This document shows, one piece after another, positions 1 through 7,167 of a stretch of DNA of 14,791 bases. The translations under genes and the position numbers were made by a program. The number at the start of each line of letters is the position of its first letter. The stretch's first letter is position 1. Below the pieces are notes generated by a model that was not told the origin of the DNA, did no database searches, and worked only from the letters and a program-made list of their open reading frames with translations. Source of the stretch: Spirosoma fluviale (GTDB lineage: Bacteria > Bacteroidota > Bacteroidia > Cytophagales > Spirosomataceae); NCBI GenBank assembly GCA_945860325.1, contig CAMARL010000026.1, forward strand, positions 1 through 14,791, given 5' to 3'.

Positions 1-789
1 TAAGTCAGCTAAAGAAGTTTTCAAAAGCTTGCGCATGTGAAGCATTTCCTCGTCTACTACATTATCTTCTTCAGCCTTAGGAGTCTCAAAAGTCATTGTC
101 TGATCTGAGAACAACATAAAGTGTTGGATCAAAATGTAAGCAGCACCTTTTAGCGCATCTTCAGGATGGATAGAACCATCTGTTTCAATGTCTAAAACTA
201 ATTTCTCATAATCTGTCTTTTGCTCTACACGCGTGTTCTCAATGCTAAATTTAACATTTTTGATCGGCGTATAAATCGCGTCGATAGCTATATGACCGAA
301 AGGCAATTCGTTTGCACGAGGCTCATCTGCGGGTACATAACCACGTCCTTTTTCGATGAAAAGCTCAATATCTAATTCTTTAGAAGAATCAAGATGGCAG
401 ATCACTAAATCTGGATTTAAAACAGTAAAGTAGGGAGTAAATTTTGCGATATCTCCGGCAGTAATGGCTGTTTGGCCTTTTACTTTTAGAGTTACCTTAT
501 TCTCTAAAATCTCTTGTGCTTTCTTAAAGCGAATTTTTTTCAAATTCAAGATGATTTCAGATACATCTTCGTGAACACCTTCGATAGCTGAAAACTCGTG
601 TAAAACACTTGATATTTTCACACTAGTGATTGCGTAGCCTTCCAGTGAGGAAAGTAAAATTCTACGAAGAGCGTTACCTATGGTAACACCGTAACCTTTT
701 TCGAGTGGCTTGAACTCAAATAACCCGTGAAAGTCATCGGCTTTCTCCATTACAACTTTTTCGGGCATTTGGAATGCTAATATTGACAT
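1..789 (-). CDS. rpoA: RNA polymerase subunit alpha, 3'-truncated by window edge
   Basis: Alpha subunit of DNA-dependent RNA polymerase, which dimerises to nucleate assembly of the core enzyme. The reading frame starts at ATG 787-789 (MSILAFQMPEKVV) and stays open for 263 codons to the window edge, so the stop lies outside. The N-terminal domain is clear: the dimer and beta-binding motif GYGVTIGNALRRILLSSLEG lies near residues 32-51, and the insert domain follows, with GRGYVPADE near 148-156. The acidic linker (KAEEDNVVDEEM) is present and the sequence ends in LKTSLADL, just where the C-terminal DNA-binding domain should begin. It is the last gene seen in the cluster, 72 nt after rpsD. The intervening spacer (790-861) shows only AT-rich sequence. 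In this group rplQ normally follows, but it is not in the window. Confidence 0.97.
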   Translation of the reverse strand, partial: MSILAFQMPEKVVMEKADDFHGLFEFKPLEKGYGVTIGNALRRILLSSLEGYAITSVKISSVLHEFSAIEGVHEDVSEIILNLKKIRFKKAQEILENKVTLKVKGQTAITAGDIAKFTPYFTVLNPDLVICHLDSSKELDIELFIEKGRGYVPADEPRANELPFGHIAIDAIYTPIKNVKFSIENTRVEQKTDYEKLVLDIETDGSIHPEDALKGAAYILIQHFMLFSDQTMTFETPKAEEDNVVDEEMLHMRKLLKTSLADL

Positions 790-861
790 ATTTCGTAGCT
801 TAAAATGATACTGAAAAAACGTTATTGGTACTATTAAAAATCTCTAATAATTCGTTAATGA

Positions 862-1467
862 TTACTTAGAGTACAATTCGACGATTGCCTGCTCGTTAAA
901 GTTTTCAGGAATCTGGTCTCTTTCTGGAAGGGCAATAAACTTACCTACCATTTCAACACCATCCCACTCTAACCAGTTAAAGCGTTTTGGCGAACGACCG
1001 TCTAAAGAAGTTGAAACCACTTCTAAAGATTTTGACTTTTCACGAACACCGATTAATTGGCCCGGACGTAAAGAGTATGAAGGCACGTTAACCACTTCGC
1101 CATCCACATTGATATGTTTGTGAATAACTAATTGGCGAGCAGCACGGCGAGTAGGAGCAATGCCTAAACGATATACTACATTGTCTAATCTTGCTTCACA
1201 CAATTTAATCAAGTTTTCACCAGTGATTCCCGCTTTTACAGCAGCTTTGTGGAACAAATTTTCGAACTGACGCTCTAAAATACCATAGGTATATTTAACT
1301 TTTTGTTTCTCCTTCAATTGCACCGCGTATTCAGAAACTTTTGATCGTTTTCCTTTACCGTGCATTCCGGGAGCATAGTTTTTACGAGATAATGCTTTAC
1401 TCGGACCAAGAATCGCTTCACCGAATCGACGTGCAATCTTGGATTTTGGACCTGTATATCTAGCCAT
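862..1467 (-). CDS. rpsD: 30S ribosomal protein S4
   Basis: S4 is a primary 16S rRNA binder that nucleates assembly of the 30S body and lines the mRNA entry channel. I start it at the ATG opening MARYTGPKSK, giving 201 residues. An in-frame codon 33 nt further upstream would add an 11-residue extension unlike the family, running through a hairpin. The S4 RNA-binding domain begins near residue 93 (RLDNVVYRLG) and continues through HINVDGEVVNVPSY to RPGQLIGV. The N-terminal region has none of the four clustered cysteines of zinc-binding S4, so this is the zinc-free form. In E. coli S4 represses translation of its own operon through an mRNA pseudoknot, and in Bacillus S4 represses its own gene. 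A pseudoknot-like element lies directly upstream here (see 1468-1573). Confidence 0.98.
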   Translation of the reverse strand: MARYTGPKSKIARRFGEAILGPSKALSRKNYAPGMHGKGKRSKVSEYAVQLKEKQKVKYTYGILERQFENLFHKAAVKAGITGENLIKLCEARLDNVVYRLGIAPTRRAARQLVIHKHINVDGEVVNVPSYSLRPGQLIGVREKSKSLEVVSTSLDGRSPKRFNWLEWDGVEMVGKFIALPERDQIPENFNEQAIVELYSK

Positions 1468-1573
1468 TTTTTTAAAAGTCATTAGGCCTCTTGTGCCCAA
1501 TGAAGTAATTAGTTAAGTGAAAAAAAAGTGTTAGAGAAAATAATTACTAATTACCTAACACACAAAATAATCG
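1468..1573 (-). promoter_or_regulatory. rpsK-rpsD spacer with terminator-like and pseudoknot-like element
   Basis: This 106-nt spacer is the longest inside the cluster. On the transcribed strand, GTGTTAG (1555-1561) pairs perfectly with CTAACAC (1528-1534), which is followed at once by eight T (1520-1527). The 8-nt word GTAATTAG (1547-1554), in the loop of that hairpin, is perfectly complementary to CTAATTAC (1505-1512) beyond the T run. The order a-b-a'-b' is that of an H-type pseudoknot, or of two competing folds. A third hairpin (1482-1500; TTGGGC paired with GCCTAA, one wobble) lies 15 nt before the rpsD start. Regulation by S4 is my inference from position and from known S4 autoregulation. 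The helices are AT-rich and may be weak, and no energy calculation was possible. Confidence 0.5.
1520..1561 (-). terminator. possible intrinsic terminator or attenuator between rpsK and rpsD
   Basis: A perfect 7-bp stem (GTGTTAG/CTAACAC) with a 20-nt loop is followed directly by T8. The form is that of an intrinsic terminator, but the stem has only three G-C pairs and the loop is long, so termination would be partial at best. It lies inside a cluster where rpsD and rpoA must still be expressed, which suits attenuation or mRNA processing more than full termination. Confidence 0.35.
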
Positions 1574-1969
1574 TTAAACGCGACGACGTTTTGGAGGACG
1601 ACATCCATTATGAGGCATCGGAGTAATATCACGTATCAGTGATACTTCGATTCCTGAGTTTTGGATGGTACGGATAGCAGACTCACGTCCAGCACCCGGC
1701 CCTTTTACAAAAACCTCTGCTTTTTTCATTCCAGCCTCAACAGCTACTGCGGCGCAGTTTGATGCAGCCATTTGTGCTGCATAAGGAGTGTTTTTCTTAG
1801 ATCCACGGAAACCCATCTTTCCTGCTGAAGCCCAAGAAATCACTTGACCCGCTGAATTGGTAATGGAAATAATGATGTTGTTAAAGGAAGCTTTAATGTG
1901 TACTTGGCCTACTTGCTCAACTACAACAACTCTTTTCTTCGCTTTATCTTTTCTTTTTGCTTGTGCCAT
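1574..1969 (-). CDS. rpsK: 30S ribosomal protein S11
   Basis: S11 sits on the 30S platform, next to the E-site mRNA and helix 690/45 of 16S rRNA, and works with S18 and S6/S21. The protein has 131 residues, close to the family norm. A lysine-rich N-terminus (MAQAKRKDKAKKR) leads into the core GQVHIKASFNNIIISITN (21-38), then the glycine-rich VKGPGAGRESAIR (88-100), and the highly conserved C-terminus TPMPHNGCRPPKRRRV. Asn121-Gly122 matches the Asn-Gly pair known to convert to isoaspartate in E. coli S11. Start context is A/T-rich with no Shine-Dalgarno. The 41-nt gap to rpsM contains a small hairpin (1993-2005). Confidence 0.98.
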   Translation of the reverse strand: MAQAKRKDKAKKRVVVVEQVGQVHIKASFNNIIISITNSAGQVISWASAGKMGFRGSKKNTPYAAQMAASNCAAVAVEAGMKKAEVFVKGPGAGRESAIRTIQNSGIEVSLIRDITPMPHNGCRPPKRRRV

Positions 1970-1992
1970 AATTTAATTAATCAAAAAGGGAT

Positions 1993-2005
1993 GAGGTTTT
2001 ACCTC
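1993..2005 (-). other. small hairpin in rpsM-rpsK spacer
   Basis: GAGGT-AAA-ACCTC forms a perfect 5-bp hairpin on the mRNA, 24 nt upstream of the rpsK start codon. It is one of the short hairpins placed in the longer spacers of this cluster. Function unknown. Confidence 0.4.
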
Positions 2006-2010
2006 GATTA

Positions 2011-2388
2011 TTATTTAGTTACTTTTTTCTTGTTAGCAACTGTTTTTCTACGTCCCTTACGAGTACGTGAGTTGTTTTTAGTACGTTGGCCACGAACGGG
2101 AAGTCCCTTACGATGACGCAAACCACGGTAGCAACCGATGTCCATCAAACGCTTAATGTTTAATTGGACTTCAGACTTAAGCTGACCCTCCGTTTTAAAC
2201 TCAGCGGCGATGATTGCACGGATAGCACTTGCTTCCGTATCATTCCACTCACCAGCTTTCTTATCATAAGAAACAGCTGCTTTCGTTAAGATCTTTTGAG
2301 CAGTACTGCGACCTATACCAAAAATATAAGTTAATGCAATCTCTCCTCTTTTTTTGTCGGGAATATCAACCCCTGCAATACGAGCCAT
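2011..2388 (-). CDS. rpsM: 30S ribosomal protein S13
   Basis: S13 is in the 30S head and forms intersubunit bridges B1a and B1b. Its basic C-terminal tail contacts P-site tRNA. The 125-residue product has the canonical N-terminus MARIAGVDIPDKKRGEIALT, the helix-two-turn-helix segment around YIFGIGRSTAQKIL (residues 21-34), and the signature GCYRGLRHRKGLPVRGQRTK near residues 85-104. The C-terminus is a basic tail ending NKKKVTK. It follows rpmJ by 44 nt, as in other Bacteroidota, and begins the alpha-operon-type block (S13-S11-S4-alpha). The upstream spacer (2389-2432) shows only AT-rich sequence with no convincing structure. Confidence 0.98.
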   Translation of the reverse strand: MARIAGVDIPDKKRGEIALTYIFGIGRSTAQKILTKAAVSYDKKAGEWNDTEASAIRAIIAAEFKTEGQLKSEVQLNIKRLMDIGCYRGLRHRKGLPVRGQRTKNNSRTRKGRRKTVANKKKVTK

Positions 2389-2432
2389 ATAGGTAATTAA
2401 TTGTTGTGATTACTCATTTAATTTTATTCGAA

Positions 2433-2549
2433 TTATCCTTGACGTTGCTTAAACTTAGGATTCTTCTTGTTTATTACATAAAGCTTACCGTGTCTACGGA
2501 TCACTTTACAGTCTACACTACGCTTTTTAATGGATGCTTTAACTTTCAT
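2433..2549 (-). CDS. rpmJ: 50S ribosomal protein L36, zinc-less form (38 residues)
   Basis: L36 is a very small late-assembly protein that ties together 23S rRNA helices near the base of the L7/L12 stalk. Read directly from the minus strand, the frame starts at ATG 2547-2549 (MKVKASIKKRSVDCKVIRRH) and ends with the diagnostic NPKFKQRQG before TAA at 2433-2435. This gives 38 residues, exactly the family length. The zinc ribbon of the Cys-containing form needs three Cys and one His. Here only Cys14 of the expected cysteines remains; the others are Ser11 and Asn27 and the histidine is Phe33, so zinc binding is lost. It sits between infA and rpsM, the standard Bacteroidota position. Confidence 0.97.
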   Translation of the reverse strand: MKVKASIKKRSVDCKVIRRHGKLYVINKKNPKFKQRQG

Positions 2550-2564
2550 TTTATTAAAATTTAT

Positions 2565-2576
2565 GGGCCAAAACCC
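2565..2576 (-). other. short G/C inverted repeat before rpmJ
   Basis: GGG-TTTTGG-CCC lies on the mRNA between infA and rpmJ, 16 nt upstream of the rpmJ start. Only three pairs are certain, so the structure is weak. It is listed because its G/C content and position match those of the other spacer hairpins. Confidence 0.25.
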
Positions 2577-2580
2577 TCAT

Positions 2581-2799
2581 TTACTTATATCGATAAACAA
2601 TTCTTGCCTTACTTAAATCATAGGGCGACATTTCTAACTTTACCTTATCTCCAGGTAAAATCTTAATGTAGTGCATCCTCATCTTACCCGAAATATGGGC
2701 AATCACCTGATGCGTATTTTCTAATTCAACCCGAAACATCGCGTTCGAAAGAGCTTCCAAGATTATTCCATCTACTTCTATCGAAGATTGTTTGGCCAT
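2581..2799 (-). CDS. infA: translation initiation factor IF-1
   Basis: IF-1 binds the 30S A site during initiation and helps IF-2 and IF-3 select the initiator tRNA. The product has 72 residues, the exact usual length, and is a single OB fold. MAKQSSIEVDGIILEAL opens the barrel, NAMFRVELENTHQVIAHISG holds the RNA-contacting strands, KMRMHYIKILPGDKVKLEMSPYD is the canonical centre, and it ends KARIVYRYK. The gene starts 9 nt after map and is followed by rpmJ, so expression is probably coupled to map. No Shine-Dalgarno precedes the ATG. Confidence 0.98.
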   Translation of the reverse strand: MAKQSSIEVDGIILEALSNAMFRVELENTHQVIAHISGKMRMHYIKILPGDKVKLEMSPYDLSKARIVYRYK

Positions 2800-2808
2800 A
2801 GTTTTATG

Positions 2809-3615
2809 TTAAATATTCAACAATATTGTTGAGCTTTTAATTACTTCTTCTATATAGGAAAACGTAGTTAATATCAACGGTTCATCTTTACTTATACCTA
2901 TTGTATGTTCAAAATGAGCCGAAGGTTTGCGATCCTGAGTTCGGATGGTCCAACCATCCTTATCTACTGAGATCTGGCGCTTCCCTAAATTGATCATCGG
3001 TTCTATGGCTATCACCATTCCTTCTTTCAATTTAGCTCCATCGCCCCTGCGTCCATAATTAGGAACTTCGGGACTTTCGTGTAAGCTTTTACCAACACCA
3101 TGCCCCACTAGCTCCCGAACGACCCCATATCCGAATGACTCCGTATAGGATTGAACTGCATAAGCAACATCACCAATTCGCTTTCCATTTTGAGCTTGCT
3201 TTAAACCCAAGTACAAGGACTCTTTCGTCACTTGCAATAATTTTATTACTTCTGGTTTCACCTCCCCAATGCCATACGTGTAGGCACTGTCGGCATGAAA
3301 CCCATTTTTATAAACACCTGCGTCTATCGCTATGATGTCTCCTTCTTTTAAAGTCAAATCACCAGGCAATCCATGCACCACCACATCATTCACAGAAATA
3401 CATAATGAATATGCGTATTTCTTATTTCCAACCTGATAATTCAGGAAAGAAGGATGAGCTTTGTGGTCTGATATAAACGTGTAAGCTATTTTATCTAATT
3501 CCAACGTAGTAATTCCAGGCTTAATGGCCTTCGCTACCTCCGCATGGCATCTCCCAAGAATATCTCCATTATCACGAATAATGGCCATTTCATCAGAAGA
3601 CTTTAAATAAATCAT
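2809..3615 (-). CDS. map: methionine aminopeptidase, type I
   Basis: Cytosolic metalloenzyme that removes the N-terminal methionine from nascent proteins after deformylation. The 268-residue pita-bread fold has all five metal ligands: Asp98 (AIDAG), Asp109 (FHADSA), His172 (GHGVG), Glu205 (IEPM) and Glu236 (HFEHT). His81 (VVHGLPG) is the substrate-binding histidine. There is no N-terminal zinc-finger extension, so it is the simple bacterial type Ia. The start follows the secY stop by one base, implying tight translational coupling. The secY coding end contains GGAGGTGAT (3627-3635), fully complementary to the 16S 3' end, but its spacing to the map ATG is longer than the usual optimum. Confidence 0.98.
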   Translation of the reverse strand: MIYLKSSDEMAIIRDNGDILGRCHAEVAKAIKPGITTLELDKIAYTFISDHKAHPSFLNYQVGNKKYAYSLCISVNDVVVHGLPGDLTLKEGDIIAIDAGVYKNGFHADSAYTYGIGEVKPEVIKLLQVTKESLYLGLKQAQNGKRIGDVAYAVQSYTESFGYGVVRELVGHGVGKSLHESPEVPNYGRRGDGAKLKEGMVIAIEPMINLGKRQISVDKDGWTIRTQDRKPSAHFEHTIGISKDEPLILTTFSYIEEVIKSSTILLNI

Positions 3616-3616
3616 C

Positions 3617-4936
3617 TTAACGAGTAATCACCTCCGAACGCCCTTTTACGCGTCCTGATTGCATTAAACCCTCGTACTTTCTCATCAACAAATAACTTTC
3701 AATTTGTTGCAATGTATCTAATACCACTCCTACTAAAATCAACAAAGATGTTCCACCAAAAAACGATGCAAATCCACGTGTGACCCCAAATAAATTGGCA
3801 ACAGCAGGTAATATCGCGATAGCCGATAACATAAATGCGCCCGGCAATGTAATTCGATCTAAAATGTTGGCAATAAAGCTAGACGTATCTTCGCCCGGCT
3901 TAACACCCGGAACAAAACCACCTCCACGCTTCATATCATCTGATATTTGGGTAGGGTTAATCGAGATCGCCGTATAAAAAAATGTAAAAACAATAATTAA
4001 TAAGGCAAATAACGCATTGTACTGCCATGTCGTAAAATCACCAAAAGCCTGAGCTACCGATGAAGCAAATTCGCTTTTTTCTGCAAATGATTGAGATACC
4101 AAACCTGGAATAAACATCAAGGCCTGTGCAAAAATGATTGGCATTACACCCGAAGCATTTAATTTTAAAGGGATGTATTGACGCTCACCACCGACAGACA
4201 TTTTGCTTCCAGCTACTTGTTTAGCATATTGAACAGGTATTCGACGAACCGCCTGAGTCACCATAATAGCTCCCATTACGACAAAAAACAAAGCTACAAT
4301 TTCAATAACAAACATTAATGCACCTGACATGCCCCGTGATCCCGCCTCCTGTAAAATAGAAGATGGAAAACGAGAAACGATACCGATCATAATCAACATG
4401 GATATACCATTTCCAATTCCTTTATCTGTAATTTTCTCTCCTAACCACATACACAACATGGTTCCTCCAATCAATATTGCTACTCCATATAATCTAAAAA
4501 ACCATGGGTCAACCATAATCGCCTCACTCGGAATAGTAACTTGTAAATACGTAAATCCTTGAGCAGCCGTAACAAATATGGTTAAATAACGCGTAATCTG
4601 ATTTAACTTCTTACGTCCAGATTCACCATCTTTCTGCATTTTTTGAAAATACGGAAGCGCAATAGTCAATAATTGAATCGCAATAGAAGCAGAAATATAT
4701 GGCATGATGCCTAATGCAAAAACGGATGCATTACTCAAAGCCCCTCCAGAAAACATATTCAATAAGCCGAAAAGCCCACCGTCACCTGCTTGAGTTAATT
4801 TTGTAGCATCCACACCAGGCAGAACTACATAAGAACCTAAACGGAAAAAAGTAATAAAAAGCAACGTATTAAGAATACGGCCTCTTAATTCCTCAATCGA
4901 AAAGATGTGCTTAAAAGTTGTTATTAACTTATTCAT
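3617..4936 (-). CDS. secY: protein translocase subunit SecY
   Basis: SecY is the channel subunit of the SecYEG translocon in the inner membrane. It passes unfolded precursors driven by SecA and inserts membrane proteins. The 439-residue product shows about ten hydrophobic segments, roughly at 21-40, 69-90, 116-135, 147-167, 174-195, 205-227, 259-281, 306-326, 363-385 and 393-417. SecY signature 1 (IMPYISASIAIQLL, 77-90) and signature 2 (WLGEKITDKGIGNGISML, 164-181) are present. Cytoplasmic loops carry RRIPVQYAK (231-239) and the conserved MRKYEGLM near the C-terminus. It lies 17 nt after rplO and one base before map, as is usual in the spc group. Confidence 0.99.
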   Translation of the reverse strand: MNKLITTFKHIFSIEELRGRILNTLLFITFFRLGSYVVLPGVDATKLTQAGDGGLFGLLNMFSGGALSNASVFALGIMPYISASIAIQLLTIALPYFQKMQKDGESGRKKLNQITRYLTIFVTAAQGFTYLQVTIPSEAIMVDPWFFRLYGVAILIGGTMLCMWLGEKITDKGIGNGISMLIMIGIVSRFPSSILQEAGSRGMSGALMFVIEIVALFFVVMGAIMVTQAVRRIPVQYAKQVAGSKMSVGGERQYIPLKLNASGVMPIIFAQALMFIPGLVSQSFAEKSEFASSVAQAFGDFTTWQYNALFALLIIVFTFFYTAISINPTQISDDMKRGGGFVPGVKPGEDTSSFIANILDRITLPGAFMLSAIAILPAVANLFGVTRGFASFFGGTSLLILVGVVLDTLQQIESYLLMRKYEGLMQSGRVKGRSEVITR

Positions 4937-4953
4937 TCGTCTTATATAGAAGA

Positions 4954-5400
4954 TTAATCAACAATTGCTTTTCCACCTGCAGCTTCAATGGCTGTAATGG
5001 CGGCTGAAGAAAATCCTTTTGCATGAATTTCTAAGGCAGATGTTAATGCACCCCTGCTTAAAATTTTCACTAAATCAGATTTAGATACTAAACCGTTTGA
5101 ATAAAGTGTTTCAAAATTAATCACCTTCAATCCAGCTGATTCAGCTAAAGCTTGTAAGGTATCTAAATTGATCGCTTTGTACTCTACACGATTGATATTT
5201 TTAAAACCAAACTTAGGCACACGACGTTGAAGTGGCATTTGACCTCCTTCAAAACCGGGTTTACGAGAGTATCCAGAACGAGACTGCGCTCCTTTATGTC
5301 CACGTGCAGAAGTTCCACCTAATCCGGAACCTTGACCACGACCAACTCTTTTTCTTGTTTTTACTGAGCCTTCTGCAGGCTTTAGTGATGATAATTTCAT
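4954..5400 (-). CDS. rplO: 50S ribosomal protein L15
   Basis: L15 is an assembly protein of the large subunit whose long N-terminal arm penetrates 23S rRNA. The product has 148 residues. The extended Gly/Arg-rich N-terminus (VGRGQGSGLGGTSARGHKGA, about 19-38) and the signature GFEGGQMPLQRRVPKFGF (49-66) are clear. A mixed C-terminal domain ends AAGGKAIVD. A sequence resembling a Shine-Dalgarno plus ATG inside the gene (near 5240) is explained by the conserved GGQM codons. The 48-nt upstream spacer contains the short palindrome TAGCGCTA but nothing else convincing. Confidence 0.98.
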   Translation of the reverse strand: MKLSSLKPAEGSVKTRKRVGRGQGSGLGGTSARGHKGAQSRSGYSRKPGFEGGQMPLQRRVPKFGFKNINRVEYKAINLDTLQALAESAGLKVINFETLYSNGLVSKSDLVKILSRGALTSALEIHAKGFSSAAITAIEAAGGKAIVD

Positions 5401-5448
5401 TTTATTCTTGGCTTAGCGCTACTTTCTAACAAGTAACTCGCGTGTTAA

Positions 5449-5628
5449 TTAAATATTTTCAACAACAATTAAGTGGTTTACGGCACGAATCATACCTGCA
5501 ATAGCTGGATTTAATTCATGCTCAACACTCTTACGGATTTTACCTAATCCTAACGCTTGGATCGTACGTTTCTGTACTTCCGGACGCTTAATTGCGCTTT
5601 TAACTTGTGTAATTTTAACTTTAGACAT
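5449..5628 (-). CDS. rpmD: 50S ribosomal protein L30
   Basis: L30 is a small 50S protein that binds 23S rRNA domain II and is present in many but not all bacteria. I start it at the ATG giving MSKVKITQVKSAIKRPE, for 59 residues, the normal length. An in-frame upstream codon would add ten residues (MLLASKKEHT) unlike the family. The fold is visible: a beta strand (KVKITQVKS), the helix RPEVQKRTIQALGLGKIRKS (16-35) with the conserved LGLGKI, then the closing strand NHLIVVENI. It lies between rpsE and rplO in the standard order. Confidence 0.97.
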   Translation of the reverse strand: MSKVKITQVKSAIKRPEVQKRTIQALGLGKIRKSVEHELNPAIAGMIRAVNHLIVVENI

Positions 5629-5663
5629 CGTATGTTCTTTTTTTGAGGCTAATAGCACTCGTA

Positions 5664-6182
5664 TTATCCATTAAAAACTTTAGCTAACGAAATTCCTCTT
5701 TGGAATGCAACGCTGTGTGGTGCTCTCATTTTCACCAACGCATCGATGGTCGCCTTGACCACGTTGTGTGGGTTAGAACTTCCTTTAGATTTTGCAAGTA
5801 CATCATGCACACCCGCAGATTCTAAAACAGCACGCATCGCACCACCTGCGATCAATCCAGTTCCTGGGGCAGCTGGCTTAATTAAGACAAAACCACCAGA
5901 AAATTTACCTAATTGCTCGTGAGGAACCGTATTTTTCAACAAAGGAATTTTAAACAAATTCTTTTTTGCATCTTCAATCCCTTTTGTAATCGCATCCGTT
6001 ACTTCGTTTGCCTTACCTAATCCGTAACCTACAGTCCCGTTACCATCTCCTACTACAACAATAGCAGAAAAACTAAAACGACGACCCCCTTTTACCACTT
6101 TGGCAACACGGTTAATGGATACCACCTTCTCCTTCAATTCCCCCTCGTTAACCTTAATTGGTTTTGCTTGTAATTGTGACAT
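5664..6182 (-). CDS. rpsE: 30S ribosomal protein S5
   Basis: S5 lies at the back of the 30S subunit near the mRNA entry tunnel and the ram region with S4, and affects decoding accuracy. The product has 172 residues. The double-stranded-RNA-binding-like N-terminal domain includes VAKVVKGGRRFSFSAIVVVG (27-46) and GNGTVGYGLGKANEV, and the C-terminal domain shows PAAPGTGLIAGGAMRAVLES and the conserved SSNPHNVVKATIDAL. It begins 8 nt after the rplR stop, so the pair is probably translationally coupled. No Shine-Dalgarno is seen; the start context is AAGAGATATG. Confidence 0.98.
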   Translation of the reverse strand: MSQLQAKPIKVNEGELKEKVVSINRVAKVVKGGRRFSFSAIVVVGDGNGTVGYGLGKANEVTDAITKGIEDAKKNLFKIPLLKNTVPHEQLGKFSGGFVLIKPAAPGTGLIAGGAMRAVLESAGVHDVLAKSKGSSNPHNVVKATIDALVKMRAPHSVAFQRGISLAKVFNG

Positions 6183-6190
6183 ATCTCTTA

Positions 6191-6538
6191 TTAAAATTGT
6201 AAGCCACCCTCGCGAGCACCTTCAGCTAATGATTTAATTCTACCATGATATAAATAACCGTTACGGTCAAAAACTACTTTCGTAATTCCAGCAGCTTTTG
6301 CTTTTCCAGCAATCGCAATACCCACTGACTTAGCAGCTTCTACATTGTTATTTACCTTTCCTTTAACATGTGATGTCGCTGAAAACAAAGTCTTTCCAGC
6401 CAAATCATCTACAATTTGAGCATACACCGAAGTGTTTGAACGATACACAGTTAAACGCGGACGCTCAGCTGATCCAGTTATTTTTGCACGAATTGCACGC
6501 TTAATGCGAATTCTACGTAAATCTTTTAATGTTGACAT
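6191..6538 (-). CDS. rplR: 50S ribosomal protein L18
   Basis: L18 binds 5S rRNA and, with L5 and L25, mounts it on the central protuberance. The product has 115 residues, about the family average. The basic N-terminus (LRRIRIKRAIRAKITG) precedes the core RPRLTVYRSNTSVYAQIVDD (27-46). The C-terminus has the diagnostic FDRNGYLYHGRIKSLAEGAR followed by EGGLQF. The 41-nt spacer in front contains one of two exact copies of a 19-nt element (6553-6571); the other copy precedes rplE, which is also a 5S rRNA-binding protein gene. Confidence 0.98.
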   Translation of the reverse strand: MSTLKDLRRIRIKRAIRAKITGSAERPRLTVYRSNTSVYAQIVDDLAGKTLFSATSHVKGKVNNNVEAAKSVGIAIAGKAKAAGITKVVFDRNGYLYHGRIKSLAEGAREGGLQF

Positions 6539-6552
6539 TTTTTACCTGTTTG

Positions 6553-6571
6553 TGTGGATTTCCGGCCCACG
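6553..6571 (-). repeat. 19-nt repeated element, copy 1 (before rplR)
   Basis: On the mRNA this reads CGTGGGCCGGAAATCCACA, identical at all 19 positions to the copy at 8545-8563. It folds as GTGGG-CCGGAAA-TCCAC, with four Watson-Crick pairs plus one G-U. It lies 15 nt upstream of the rplR start codon. Its G/C richness stands out against the AT-rich spacers. Confidence 0.75.
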
Positions 6572-6579
6572 CTTATAAT

Positions 6580-7137
6580 TTATTTCTTACCGCCCGCTTT
6601 ACCAGCCTTACGACGAACTTGCTCACCCACAAAACGAACACCTTTACCTTTGTACGGCTCCACTGGACGTAATGATTTTATTTTTGCAGCCACTTGGCCG
6701 ATCAATTGCTTATCTATTCCATTTAACTTAACCATCGGATTTTTTCCTTTCTCCATCGCCGTAACAACTTTAATCTCCGAAGGAATCGCCATGAAAATCA
6801 TGTGTGAATATCCCAAACTTAATTCCAAAATATTTCCTTGATTCGCAGCCTTGTAACCAACCCCGATAATTTCAAGATCCTTTTGGAATCCTTCACTTAC
6901 ACCCACAACCATGTTATTGATTAAAGAACGATATAAACCATGCATGGCCTTGTGACGCTTTTGCTCCGTAGGACGCTTAACAGTTAATATATTTCCTTCT
7001 ATCTCAACGATGATATCTTGATCAATTTGTTGAGACAAAGTCCCCTTAGGACCATTTACCGTAACCAAATTACCAGCCGATATATCCAAAGATACTCCTG
7101 CAGGTAATGTGATAATCTTATTTCCAATTCTAGACAT
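6580..7137 (-). CDS. rplF: 50S ribosomal protein L6
   Basis: L6 lies near the sarcin-ricin loop and the L7/L12 stalk base, where elongation factors bind. The product has 185 residues and the usual two similar domains. The first begins MSRIGNKIITLPAGVSLDIS and includes VNGPKGTLSQ (28-37). The second carries the C-terminal signature VEPYKGKGVRFVGEQVRRKAGK. An A/T-rich context precedes the ATG. About 30 nt upstream lies GAAAGGAGG (7168-7176), complementary to the 16S 3' tail but too far away to be a normal ribosome binding site. Confidence 0.98.
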   Translation of the reverse strand: MSRIGNKIITLPAGVSLDISAGNLVTVNGPKGTLSQQIDQDIIVEIEGNILTVKRPTEQKRHKAMHGLYRSLINNMVVGVSEGFQKDLEIIGVGYKAANQGNILELSLGYSHMIFMAIPSEIKVVTAMEKGKNPMVKLNGIDKQLIGQVAAKIKSLRPVEPYKGKGVRFVGEQVRRKAGKAGGKK

Positions 7138-7167
7138 AATAATTCTATATGCTTAAATTACGAGTTG

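Noticed and set aside
1468..1500. N-terminal extension of S4 (and similar extensions of L30, L5, S17 and L22)
   Set aside because: The added residues do not resemble the families, and each runs through a spacer hairpin. The internal ATG gives the standard N-terminus in each case.
5240..5260. GGAGG followed by ATG inside rplO
   Set aside because: It is explained by the conserved codons for EGGQM in L15, and no sensible internal frame follows.
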